Below are positions 35,771-47,004 of a stretch of 64,000 bases of DNA, in pieces. Under the pieces are notes generated by a model, which saw only the letters and a list, made by a program, of their open reading frames with translations, was not told where the DNA came from and did not search any database. The stretch is from the NCBI RefSeq assembly GCF_947179165.1, contig NC_077237.1:9972735-10036734 (forward strand), given 5' to 3'. The stretch comes from Solanum dulcamara. Taxonomy: Eukaryota > Streptophyta > Magnoliopsida > Solanales > Solanaceae. Both the position numbers and the translations under genes were made by a program. Numbering within the stretch: position 1 is the first letter of the stretch; each line of letters starts with the position of its first letter.

Positions 35771-36709
35771 AGACATTCAGGGACCTGAAAAAATAAAGTG
35801 AGATATGAGTGATACAAAAGTGATGAATTAGTTATTGGACAAACTATTGAGATCTAATGATAAGAGGTATGTAATTTGTTATTTTGTGTCGGATATTATA
35901 ATTTCTAATTTGTGATGTCGAGATATTTAAGTAATGATAAATTGTTATTTCAAAAAAATTGTGAATTGAAATTCAGTTATTGCTTAATGTTATGGTTACG
36001 AATCAATAGACGTGTTTTGAGGGACTCAAAAAAAATGGCAGCAACATAGTGTCTCAACTGTTGACGCTGCTAGGCAACGCCCAAAAATCTACAATGTATT
36101 ATGTTCAGATATTTTTTACCGAATGTATCATGACCAATGTATCATGGCTAATAAATTATATTTGATACATATATTAAAGAGTGTCGATTAATTTTTATTG
36201 GATACATACTGTATTAATTTGAAAGTGAAATTTCTGATCAAGAAAATGAGCATGATACATGAATATCTATTGTATCATTATTTTTTTGTGAATTATTGTA
36301 GTTTATTTCGTAGTGATACATGAGACATTGCTAATTTGTAATGTATCTGATACATATGATGTAGCTATGTATTAGGATTTTTTCAGATGATTAAAAAGAC
36401 AATATGAAATATGCAACTTGTGTTTTAACATGAAACTGTTATGTATCAATTATATAACAATGTATAAATATGCAACTTATACATGCTTTTATGTATCAAT
36501 TAATTTATTAAAAAAGACAGTATGAAAAAAAATTCTTAATCCAACAACATAGAGTAATTAACATAATATAATTAAATTTAAGAACATTAGACATAGATAC
36601 ATGTTTACAAGAGTAATTTTCTAAAACCATTAGCAAAAGTGTCTTAAAAATTAAAGGTAAAATTTAAAGTTGAATAGTTGATACACAACTACTTTACAAC
36701 AATCAATTC

Positions 36710-38912
36710 TTAATCAGCAGGGGATACAAAATAATCGTTAGGATTTGGTGGATCGTCGTTTTCACTAACATAGTCTTCCTTGACTTTTTTTCACAACCAT
36801 ATTTTCATAAGAGTGCTGCATATCTTGATCGAAGGTAATCAACTTGGATTGTAGTAGATGGATCGAAATTCCATCGCTAAGGAACTCAGCAAACGCAACT
36901 ACAAACACATCACAATTTTTGTAATATTGAAATGTATATTAAGTGAATAAATAGCATGATGCACACTGAGACATATAGAAAGATTCAATATTTATATATA
37001 AATAAAATTGGGTAATCTGCAAGATGTTAAAAATTGGGGTTGTTCTGCTCCAAATAAATTAGTAACATACCGAGGCATATTAAGGTAGGGATCAAAAATA
37101 GTTTGGCCTTGTAAGTTGTAAGTTGTAAGTTGGCCTTGCAAATTACACCGAGGTATATTGAGGTAGGGATCAAAAATAATTTGGCAAAATAACTCAACAC
37201 TTTATGTTCTTATGGATAATAAAAAATCGATCATAAAACTTATGTTATAAGATGTACCAAACTTTAATGAGTGAGTGATTTTTTTTTGATAACATACTTC
37301 ATACCTTGCATTCGTAACACAAAAACAATATAAAAGATTGTAGATACATAACAAGATTTGATGCATATCGAATTAGTCGAAGTTGATACAATTATGTATT
37401 ACTTAAACGAATTATACAAATTATAGAACATTAGGATTAATGTATAAAGACAGTTGGGTAACTGAACGGATACATTCTCTCCATAACTGCATATAGAAAA
37501 CAAAACACTGATATATGATATTTCTTGAAATATCTGATACATAATAATAACATGCTACACATTGATACATTCCTGAAAACATCAATGTTCATGTATCAAA
37601 AGTATTGAGTAATGCATACAGGTACATATTCTTTTCAATTTAAATAATATTATGGATACATAGCAAACTCTGCTACATGATAAATGATATATGTAATAAT
37701 GAAATTGAAATCTATTGCAATACTTTTCAAAAAAAAATAGGATTATGCATCATAACTTTTAATGAAAATATGATGCATTCATCTAGTATTCATGATACAT
37801 TAGATTAAGATTGAAACTAAATAGATACATAATAAAACTGAAGCTTTGATGGTTTTTGGCATGTAGTTACAAGACGTTTTTTGTATGTGTCTAATGTGCA
37901 ATTTATTGGGGTTGTTGTGCTCCAACTGAAGAAGTAAGAGTCGTTTTGTAATTTGGCTTTGGAAATTACACTGAGGGATGTTGAGGTAGGGACCAAAGAT
38001 GGTTTGTCAAAATAACTCAATACATTCTTCTCTTATTGACAATAGAAAATCAGTCACAAAACTTGGGTTATAAGATGTACCGAACCTTAATGAGTGAGTG
38101 TAAATTTTGTTAATAACATATTTCATGCTTTGCATTAATAACACAAAATTAATGCTTAAAAGATTGTAGATACATAACAATGGGAAAAATAAAGATGTCT
38201 AAACATTAACTTAACTAAAAATTATATACACAAATAGCATGATACATAAAAGTATATGACTGAGAAAAACAAGTTTATTGGGATATCCATACATTAAGAA
38301 TGTATCAATATCAATTTTAATCAAATATATCAGTATCGTGTTTAGACAAATGTATCAGTATCAATTTTAATGAAATGTATCAGTATCATTTTTTGATCAA
38401 ATGTATCTGTTTCGATTTTAATCAAATGTATTAGTCTCAATATACATATTTATACTATTTGAATAAAGTTATTGATACATCCCATACTATGATACACGAG
38501 GAATGATACATGTAACAATTAAAATGAAATCTACTGTAATAGAGTAAGAAGGATACATTAACTTTAGAATGATACAAATTAATATCACTGATATATTATT
38601 CAGTAGATTGATATCAATGATTAACATTGATTCATATGTTTTAATTTGATACAAAAAGATTGATACTAATACATTTGATTGATATTGATACATTTGCATA
38701 TACCTGGATACTACAAAATTATAATTATTGTTCATAATACATTGTATTTAAAATAAAAAATAAGTAGACACAAGAGAAAAAATTGAACCTTTGTAAATTT
38801 TGGGCATGTAGTTATAGATTTTACTTTTTCGCTTTTTTTTAAAAGCTTTTTCAGAAGCTTCTTCAGCGTCAGACTCAAAATCGGAGCATTCATCCTTCTT
38901 GCTCTTCGCCAT
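36710..38912 (-). pseudogene. Transposon-borne Ulp1-like (C48 peptidase) gene remnant
   Basis: At 36926-36710 the minus strand reads YYKNCDVFVVAFAEFLSDG, which aligns with the DCGVFVAAFAEFLSDG catalytic-Cys region of Ulp1/SENP-type peptidases. DCG is altered to NCD. A frameshift in an A-run near 36785 precedes a DDPPNPNDYFVSPAD tail. At 38912-38748 a 54-codon frame, MAKSKKDECSDFESDAEEAS then KAFKKKRKSK, could be the N-terminal exon of the same gene. Ulp1-like genes are known passengers of plant DNA transposons. The middle exons are not resolved. Confidence 0.55.
37040..38180. repeat. Internal ~300-bp duplication inside hAT-ended element
   Basis: 37040-37350 and 37905-38180 align over GGGGTTGTT.TGCTCCAA, TTGAGGTAGGGA.CAAA, TTATAAGATGTACC.AAC, TTAATGAGTGAGTG and AAAAGATTGTAGATACATAA. 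The two copies differ by substitutions and small indels, so the duplication is not recent. Confidence 0.7.
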
Positions 38913-39736
38913 TTGCCATTTGCAGATTCTTGGTGCCTAATGGATCTTTACCTTGATTAGACCTATTTTCATGGAACCCACAATCAACAACATCAGAAAC
39001 AAAATGTTAGAATTCGATTTTGAGAAATTAATTGGATGAGTGCAATACTAAAGGACGGATCGATTTTCATATGCATCAGTATATTTTGAATGAATTTGAA
39101 GCAAAAAAATTTAACATTAAACTATTAAATTGAAAAAAACTGATGAAGAAATATTTCCACCTCTTTGGGATAATGCAACTGAAACTCGAAAATGAAAGCT
39201 TACCTGGAGGTACGTGTGCGTGATTTGAGGCAAAAATTTGGGAATTCGATTCCTCTTTGATTTGTGAATCCGTAAAAAGTGTGAGATAAAGATGAGAAAA
39301 AAGGATTTTGGGCAAGGAAGAAGGGTTTTGGGTTATGTATCAAGTTAGTGAAGAGAGAGAACGAAAAGTAGGGATTTTGACAATTTTTTTAATCTTTTGG
39401 GACTTTTAGCAAATATGATAATATAAGGTGTGTACTTTAGTAATTTTTTCAAATAAAAATCCTAAAACGGGTTAAAATTGGAGATTAAATTGGGTCCAAT
39501 TGAAGATTATTTTAAAATGGGTTAAGTCTTGAATGAGTTGAGATTGAACCCAATACAAATTATCTTAGGCCCAACCCATAAAAGTTTGGGCATGTTAGGC
39601 GGTTTACTTATATTTGGCTCATTTTGACACCCCTATACAAAAGCAATACATTGATCGTATTAAAAAGATTATTTTTTTTCCAATCTTGTCACTTAAACTA
39701 TTCTTTTTCGGAGGAGATAGTAACAAACTATTATTC

Positions 39737-39782
<46 letters not shown>

Positions 39783-40055
39783 ATTTAATGGTGTTGCTTG
39801 GCCACGTTAATAGAGTAAGTTAGTAGATAAATATTAATTAAAATTAATAAATGATGAGTGTTTTTATAAAATATAACAGTTTGTATAATTTTTTAAATTT
39901 TTAATACTTCCCAAATTCTAGTTTTTTTTAGAACTTGAAAACTTGGATGTTTGCCAAATATATTTGCAGAAGTAATGACAAATTATATGGCCAAACATTA
40001 GTTCCTAAAATTTTTTCAAGTTTTTCTCAAAAATTATTTGAGGCCAAACAACACT

Positions 40056-40206
40056 TATATCTAAGAGATCTAAATATAACATTTCTTCGATTTAAATTGT
40101 AAGAGGACAAGAAATCTCAATTCAACTTTTAGTGTTAATAGTAAAAACGGTGTGTGCTAGTCATTTTGCATTTTTGTTGATTTGTAATAGAAAAATAGTT
40201 TAGACT
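40056..40206 (+). repeat. Direct repeat, right copy, flanking transposon block
   Basis: Matches 34643-34785 in the same orientation and includes a short extra TTTTTG stretch near 40171. Directly left of it (about 40040) lies GAGGCCAAACAACAC, the inverse of GTTTGGCC text near 34893. Confidence 0.8.
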
Positions 40207-41830
40207 TTATAAAAAAAATAAAAAAAAATAATGACTTTAATATGATCTACATGCAAATTTTGGATAAAATTGTTTTTTAGATTAAACACTAAAAAATAAC
40301 TAGGGGAATCATAATATCTCAATTGATTAATTATTTGAACTTTTATTTTATTGATGAAGATTTGATTCCTTATTTTATAATCTCTTCCACTATTTCTCTT
40401 TTTCTCCTATCCCCAATAAAGAAAATAAAATCGCTAGTATATTATGTTAGAATTTGAATTTTTACAAGTTAAACTTGAATATATTGTGATGGAGTTTATA
40501 ATTATTTTATATAAAAATATGCCCGAGTAGATAAAAATGTTGAAGACTCTAGGAAAAATGTTGGGCTTCAAAAATTCACTCCAATCGTCATATATTAAAT
40601 TGATCCTCAATTACATCCTTTTGATTCTCTTCAATACCTATGAACTCTCTCTTGCTTATGTACCACTAGTTTCAAGCGTGGAAATTCAAGATATTGTCGT
40701 GAAATTTTAAATTTAGAAGTTGAAATTTCACTACAGTGTTTTAGAGTTTTAAAGTTCGTTTAGACGTGCGATATTTAATCCTTGATTTGAAATAAGATTT
40801 ATTTAAAGTTGAAGTTTTGTTTAGACATACAATTTAAATTTTTTAAGTTGTATTTTTTCCATAAGTTGTGAAAAGTATCAAAAATTTTCTAATTCTTATA
40901 CAATCTTACCAAAGGAGCAAACCTAGTTCATAAATAAGATATCGATTATCCTAAGATGTTGTGCTAATAAATTAAATCGGATATTTTCATGTTCCTTTTA
41001 TAAATAATGTTTTCAATTACAAACTGTCAAATACACATAATTTTATAAAGATTCACTAGTCAATAGTAGTAATAACTAATTATTCTTTAATATAATCATT
41101 TCGCATGGTACGAACAATCTCTTCATGCCGCGGATGAGTGTTTTTTTTTTTGCAAAATTTAAGCATAATTTAAAATGTCTTCCCTAGAGACGTATTTATG
41201 TAGAAGGTTGGAGATGCCACGGCACCTACATGTTTCAGTTGAAACTTTGCATATATACGTGTATTCAATATATGTATAAGGTTAGTATAAATATTAGCCG
41301 TGGCACCCAAAGTAATAGTGGAGCTCATGCTGCCAGCGCTTCAAAGCTTAAGTTTTCCATCCTAAGATCCCATAAAAAAATTAAAAATTTCTAAAAGAAG
41401 AAATCTCTCTACCTCCAATGATATCGTTAAATTCTCCCTCCATAACCCAAAAACCCAACTACTTGATTTAATAATAAGTTTTTCCACTTGAATTCTACAA
41501 ATAGTTTTATTAGGACTTAAATATAGTTTTGTTAGTACTTAAATAATAGACACACACATAAGAGTATATATAACCTGCTACCATATCATGTATATAAGTT
41601 GCAATGTAAAGGAGGTTGAATGAATTGACATACCTGAACATCATCGTTCCAAAATAAACACACTCCTCCATATAATCCTACTAGATCCATAGTAGTAATA
41701 TGTGTCATATTTAGTTGTCTCTGAACTCGATTCTTTGTTTCACTTTAAAATATCATGAAAACATAATGTCTCCTTCAAAAAGGAAACTATCAACGATCGT
41801 CCCAGGCCACAACTATTCCACCAAAGTCTT
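40207..41830. other. AT-rich intergenic, no gene seen
   Basis: No coding signature. GTTCGTTTAGACGTGCGAT near 40752 and GTTTAGACATACAATTTAA near 40827 resemble MITE-type text but ends could not be paired. Confidence 0.5.
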
Positions 41831-41833
41831 CAT

Positions 41834-41932
41834 TGAGAGGAAGAGAGCCATTTAGGGTAGGAGTAAGGTCTGCGTACATGTTACCCTCTCCAGACCCCAC
41901 GTTGTGGGATTTCACTGGGTTGTTGTTGTTGT
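41834..41932 (+). mobile_element. Au-type SINE, 5'-shortened
   Basis: GTAAGGTCTGCGTACATG, CAGACCCCACGTTGTGGGAT and TTCACTGGG followed by (TTG)4 are the Au 3' half. The head is degraded. Confidence 0.8.
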
Positions 41933-42111
41933 GTCTAATACATCAATTAAGCTATTATCACCTTTCCGTTTATGTCCAACTTTTTGAGTACACAAATCAG
42001 CACAACTTTTACCAAATTGTCATTGAAATCCACAGTTTCATGATCTAGCTAATCTTTTTCAATTCTTTTTTTCACATCAACTATGGCAGTAACCTACATT
42101 AACTAGTGTTG

Positions 42112-44040
42112 GTATATCATTACAACTTTCAAATTGTTTTCCTTATATTTCGGCTATATATCATGTACTCTATTGTCCCAATGTGCATAATTGAAAACAA
42201 TTGTTATTTCTTTTTTCAAAAATTAAGATTGTGAATATTGAGTCGAGGATCTTTCGAAAACAATCTCTTTATTTCAACGAGGTAATAGTAAGGTCTGTGT
42301 ACACCCTACCCTCCCCAGACCCCACTAGTGAGATTTTAATAGATATGTTGTTGTTGTTGTAAGATTGTGAATATCACCCGTCAATTAATATAAATATTAA
42401 ATAGTTCAAGAAATAACAATTTTAATTATTTTTGAAAAATATGTCCATTTAAAACAAAATGTACAACAACCAATTATAACTTTCGAATTGTTTTCTTATT
42501 TTTCGTGACTATATATCATGTACTCTATTGTCCCCATGTGAACATTTGGAAAAAAATAATATTTCTTTTTTCAAAAAATAAAATTGTGAATATCACCCGT
42601 CAATTAACATAAATATTATATTGTTCAAGAAATAACAATTTTAATTCTTTTGAAAAAAATATCTATTTAAAACAAAATGTCCAATAACTAATTACAACTT
42701 TCGAATTATTAGCCTTATTTTTCGTGATTATATATCATGTACTCTGTTGTCTCCATGTGCACATTTGAAAAAAATTGATATTTCTTTTTTCAAAATATAA
42801 AATTGTGAATATCACCCGTCAATTAACATAAATATGATGTAGTTCAAGAAATAACAATTTTAATCCTTTTTGAAAAAAAAATGTCTATTTAAAACAAAAT
42901 ATCCAACAACCAACTACAACTTTCAAATTGTTTTCCTTGTTTTTCGTGATTATATCATGTACTTTATCGTCCCCGTGTGCACATTTGAAAAAAAGGATAT
43001 TTCTTTCTTCAAAAAATAAAATTGTGAATATCACCCGTCAATTACCATAAATATTATATTGTTCAAAAAATAACAATGTTAATTATTTTTGAAGAAAAAA
43101 ATGTCTATTTAAAACAAAATGTCCAACAACCAATTACAACTTTTGAAATTGTTTTTCTTATTTTTCGTGACTATATATCATGTACTTTATTGTCCCCATG
43201 TGCACATTTGAAAAAAAGTTGACATTTCTTTTTTCAAAAAATAAGATTGTAAATATCACCCGTCAATTAACATAAATATCATATAGTTCAAAAAATAATA
43301 ATTTAATTTTTTTTTGAAAAAAAATATCTATTTAAAATAAAATGCCGAACAACCAATTATAACTTTTGAATTATTTTCCTTATTTTTCGACTATATATAT
43401 CATGTACTCTATTGTCCCCATGTGCACATTAGAAAAAAATTGATATTTCTTTTTTCAAAAATTAAATTGTGAATATCATCAGTCAATTAACAAAAATATT
43501 ACATAGTTAAAGAAATAACAATTTTAATCCTTTTTGAAAAAAAAATATCTATTTAAAACAAAATGTCCAACATTTAATTACAACTTTCAAATTGTTTTCC
43601 TTATTTTTCGTGACTATATATCATGTACTCTATTGTCCCCATGTGCACATTTGATTTATTTTTTTTTGATATTTCTTTATCAAAATATAAGATTGTGAAT
43701 ATCACTCGCCAATTAACATAAATATTATATAGTTCAAGAAATAACAATTTTAATCTTTTTTAAAAAAGCAAATTGTCTATTTAAAACAAAATGTCCAACA
43801 ACCAATTACAACTTTCGAATTGTTTTCCTTATTTTCCGTGATTATATATTATGTACTCTATTGTTCCAATGTGCACATTTGAAATATTTTTAATATTTTT
43901 TTTTCAAAAAATAAGATTGTGAATGTCACCTATCAATTAACATAAATATTATATGGTTCAAGAAATAACAACTTTAATCTTTTTTGAAAAAGGAGAAAAA
44001 GAATGTCTGTTTAAAACAAAATGTCCAACAACCAATTAGA
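42112..44040. repeat. ~221-bp satellite-like array, eight units
   Basis: The anchor TCATGTACTCTATTGTCC lies near 42161, 42516, 42736, 42955, 43178, 43400, 43621 and 43850. Spacings are about 220 bp, except the first, which is enlarged by a SINE insertion. Each unit has CAATTACAACTTTCGAATTG, TTTTTCGTGACTATATATC, TGTGCACATTTGAAAAA, GTGAATATCACCCGTCAATT, AGAAATAACAATTTTAAT and TCTATTTAAAACAAAATGTC. Confidence 0.92.
42239..42359 (+). mobile_element. Au SINE inserted in satellite unit 1, 15-bp TSD
   Basis: The element runs from TGAGTCGAGGATCTTTCG to (TTG)n and carries AAGGTCTGTGTACACCCTAC and CAGACCCCACTAG. TAAGATTGTGAATAT occurs on both sides (42224-42238, 42360-42374). The other satellite units read straight through this point, proving the insertion site. 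Confidence 0.93.
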
Positions 44041-44096
44041 AATTATATGCAATAGTCCGTGTAGTTTTAAGTAAAAATTCATTTATAGTTTCTGAA

Positions 44097-44830
44097 TTTC
44101 CGTAGTATTCCCAAATCCCAATTACCAAATTCCTCCAAATAAAATTTATATATTTATATATAATTAAAAGAAATAAAGTTTAGCCTAGGATTACGTGACA
44201 ATATAGAATAAAGGCATATGATAATTTAAAGGCAAATAAAAGTGGAGCGTTTGCTTTTTAAAGAAACAACGATCAAAATAAAAATAACGTTATTAATTTA
44301 ATTAATTATTGTTTCACTTAAAAAAAACACGTTATTAATCCATTAATTGAAGAGTGGGGGGGGGGGGGGGTTGAAACCTGTCCAAAACCAAAAAGGTTTG
44401 CTCCTTATTGCAAACCCAAACCGTTAAAGTGATGAATTCTTCTTAATTCTACTATAAATAAAACACTTCTCCTTCTTCACAAACTTGTGTTGCCTTTCTT
44501 TACAAGTTACAACAAAAATATTTCCGTAGTGTTCCCAAAATTCCAATTAACACATTCCTCCAAATAAAATTTATATATATTTATATAATTAAAAGGAAGA
44601 AAGTATAGTATAAAATTACGTCAAATGACAGATAGGATAAAGACGTGATAATTTTAGGACAAGTAAAAATAGCGTTTCCTCGAAAAGAAACCTATCCAAA
44701 ACCAAAAAGGAAAAGGTTTCCTCCTTATTTCAAACCCAAACCATTAAGGTGATGAATTCTTCTTAATTCTACTATAAATAAAACACTTCTCCTTCTTCAC
44801 AAACGCGTGTTTATCTTTCTTTACAACACT
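44097..44830 (+). promoter_or_regulatory. Tandemly duplicated promoter of the B3 gene
   Basis: Two units, 44097-44520 and 44521-44830, both start TTTCCGTAGT.TTCCCAAA and end with TACTATAAATAAAACACTTC and CTCCTTCTTCACAAAC. TATA boxes are at 44453-44460 and 44773-44780. Unit 1 has an extra ~104 bp bounded by GAAAC repeats. The proximal TATA lies about 115 bp before the ATG, as expected for the true promoter. The distal copy could give an alternative start. Confidence 0.75.
44356..44370 (+). repeat. Poly-G tract (15 G)
   Basis: An uninterrupted run of 15 G inside the extra segment of promoter unit 1. It could form G-quadruplex structure. Length errors are common in such runs. Confidence 0.85.
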
Positions 44831-44894
44831 ATTATTTCTTTCAATCTTTTCTTTCTCTCTATAGTGTTTTTGATTTATTCGAGCAACATACAAT

Positions 44895-46001
44895 ATGGTT
44901 TACACATTGTTGACTCTAGACGATTTTTCGGGCATGGAATTCACGTCCAACATGAAGTGTATGGACTATTTGCTTCTTGTTTCTGAAACCTCCTACTTAA
45001 AATCCATGTATCGTGAAGAAGACAACTTAATTGCCGAGCAAGACAAAGAATTCCGTATCAAGAAAGAAGAAAAGATCACACAGAATATTCGGTCCATCTT
45101 ATCATCATTCCCACATGTTCTTGATCAAGATAAATCAGTTCTTGGTCTTGTTGTCCCAAAGGGGAGACGATCAATGCCAAAGAAACGTCGTCGAAGAGTA
45201 GTTACTGAACGATTCTTGTGCGATGGGGGTGATGAATCAATGATCAAGAAAGCTGTGGAAAATAAATATGAAGATTACGAAGAAGCAAAACCAATCAAAC
45301 TCGATTGGTCTGTTATTGCTGCCAAGTTTGTAAGACCAATTGGTGTCACTGTCAACAATCAAGAATTACTCGAAAGCAGAGTAAAGGCGGCTGATAATAG
45401 GGAAAACAGAGGAATCAAAAACAATTACAGGGGAAGTACTAATTTTGGAAAAAGATCACTAGAGGTAGCCAATGGTGATTTCAGCAATCAAGAGGCTGCA
45501 AGGCAAAAGAAGAGGAACATTATTGCTAGAGTTGTACCCGTGGCGCCTCCTGTTGTAATGATCAACAGAGAATTGAGTATCGAATTCAAGAATCTGATTA
45601 CATTCAATGGGGGTTTACTTGAATCAGCTAAATTGGTTATTGAAAAAAGACTATTCGAGACGGATGTTAAACCAGCAGAAGGAAGATTTTCAATCCCACA
45701 AAACCAGATGAGTAATAATTTTCTAAAGCCTGATGAAGAAGAACTTTTGAATAGACGCAATGAGGCTAATAAAATGTGTGAGATGAATGTGATGTTGATT
45801 GAACCTTCGCATCGAGTAGGTGAAATCAATCTGAGAAAATGGACTATGAATAAAAATAATGGGAAAGCAAGTTCAAGTTATGTGTTGGTTAAACACTGGA
45901 ATGATGTGACAAGAAGGAATCGTTTGAAAAGTGGTATGAAGATGCAGTTGTGGGCATTCCGAAAGGATGAAGAATTGTGTTTTGCCTTGGTTAATGTTTA
46001 A
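44895..46001 (+). CDS. B3-domain protein, DUF313-type (368 aa, single exon)
   Basis: The N-terminal half is variable and charged, with a nuclear-localisation-like KKRRRRVV near residue 99 and a second basic patch QKKRN near 204. The C-terminal third (about 255-368) matches the plant B3 DNA-binding fold of the DUF313/At2g31420-like family: LFETDVKPAEGRFSIPQNQM, FLKPDEEELL, LRKWTMNKNNG, YVLVKHWNDVTRRNRLKSG, MQLWAFRKDEELCFALV. It is probably a nuclear DNA-binding protein, target unknown. The ATG is preceded by CAATATGG-type context after a pyrimidine-rich leader (44820-44880). This B3 subfamily is often recently amplified. No intron or disruption is seen. Confidence 0.85.
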   Translation: MVYTLLTLDDFSGMEFTSNMKCMDYLLLVSETSYLKSMYREEDNLIAEQDKEFRIKKEEKITQNIRSILSSFPHVLDQDKSVLGLVVPKGRRSMPKKRRRRVVTERFLCDGGDESMIKKAVENKYEDYEEAKPIKLDWSVIAAKFVRPIGVTVNNQELLESRVKAADNRENRGIKNNYRGSTNFGKRSLEVANGDFSNQEAARQKKRNIIARVVPVAPPVVMINRELSIEFKNLITFNGGLLESAKLVIEKRLFETDVKPAEGRFSIPQNQMSNNFLKPDEEELLNRRNEANKMCEMNVMLIEPSHRVGEINLRKWTMNKNNGKASSSYVLVKHWNDVTRRNRLKSGMKMQLWAFRKDEELCFALVNV

Positions 46002-46429
46002 GATTTCAAAGTTAAGTTATTAGCCTCTTAATTAGTATATAGAGTAGTAGTATATTTTTGATGAATTCTTAATAGTATAGTTGGTTGATTACACTAGATA
46101 TTGTTATTGTTGTTGTTGTCGTCTTATTAATAAGATATATTAGCATGTATCTTTTCGGTGTGAATATTTAGCCAAATCACGAATTTTGTTTGATTGATTG
46201 TAATGTTAATCCAATATCCCTAATGTATGAGAAATGGTTCACATAAATCGTAGGTTGGGGCCACTGTAATATAGCGGCAACCTTCTGTTTATCCATAGAC
46301 ACTGTAATAGACGACTCTTTGAATATCAATGTCGCCATTATAAAAGAGATAATTAATGGGGCAGTGACTGTAGTATGGGAATTAAACTCATCGGAAAATA
46401 CAATGCATGGAGAACATGTTCTTGCACGT
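46002..46429. other. 3' flank of B3 gene, no further gene seen
   Basis: Holds the likely 3' UTR and a GTTGTTGTTGTCGTC run near 46110. No other signature. Confidence 0.5.
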
Positions 46430-46718
46430 ACGGGTAAATATTGTCTGAATATTTAACTCATTTTCACCAACAAGCTTGCTCAGAATCTCAGGTCCCTGGA
46501 TGGAGATCAGTAAATGAGAAAACATATCATGCCTCAGTTGTGCAAAACTTTGAAAAGAAGTCATTAGGAAAATAGAAATTTGCAGGAACCTTAATGTGTA
46601 TAAAATTTGGTCCATTTTCATTAGCAACAGCCTTGGCAATTAATGTTTTACTGCAAAAAGATTAGGGATAATTTTGCCAAAAGTACCCATAAAGATGGAC
46701 ACAGATCTCAATTGAAGG

Positions 46719-46790
46719 AAAAATTTGGATGATTTCTCGATAAAATGGGAACAATACAAAGAAGATTAACATGGTTCCTACGCAAGGATG
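46719..46790 (+). ncRNA. Self-inverted U6 snRNA pseudogene
   Basis: 46738-46790 (CGATAAAATGGGAACAATAC onward to ACGCAAGGATG) matches the central part of plant U6 snRNA with a few substitutions. The directly preceding 46719-46740, AAAAATTTGGATGATTTCTC then GA, is the reverse complement of the U6 3' end. The two parts meet at a shared CGAT. The U6 5' end and its promoter motifs are absent, so it is a non-functional chimera. Confidence 0.75.
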
Positions 46791-47004
46791 CTAAGGGCAA
46801 GCATTTATTTGTTAGTGAATCCTCCCAACCTAATAGCAGTGTTCCCGAGACACTTTGCAACTCAAGTTGTGACAAAGTTGAGTGCATTGGTAGGACCAAG
46901 GACACAATTATATAGCTAGGCAAGAGTACAAGTGATCACACCAAAAAGAACACAGTTTTCCAGCACATTAAGATGCTCAGAAGTGTGAGAGAAGATGATG
47001 GAAT

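Larger units (their letters stand above)
35073..39635. mobile_element. 4.56-kb hAT-ended non-autonomous transposon
   Basis: Perfect 13-bp terminal inverted repeats TAGGGGTGTCAAA lie at 35073-35085 and, inverted, at 39623-39635. The next ~100 bases on both sides share GGGTTGGG/CCCAACCC-rich wording (35090-35220 and 39470-39615). Candidate 8-bp duplications GACAAGAG (35065-35072) and TACAAAAG (39636-39643) agree at 6 of 8 positions, fitting an old hAT insertion. No hAT transposase frame is visible. Confidence 0.7.

Noticed and set aside
42112..44040. Regular repeats considered as a CRISPR-like array
   Set aside because: Units are contiguous ~221-bp repeats without unique spacers, in plant nuclear DNA; a satellite array.
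45488..45829. Minus-strand frame of 113 codons
   Set aside because: Shadow of the B3-domain gene.
46708..46923. Minus-strand frame of 71 codons
   Set aside because: Covers the U6-derived chimera and flank; no protein similarity.
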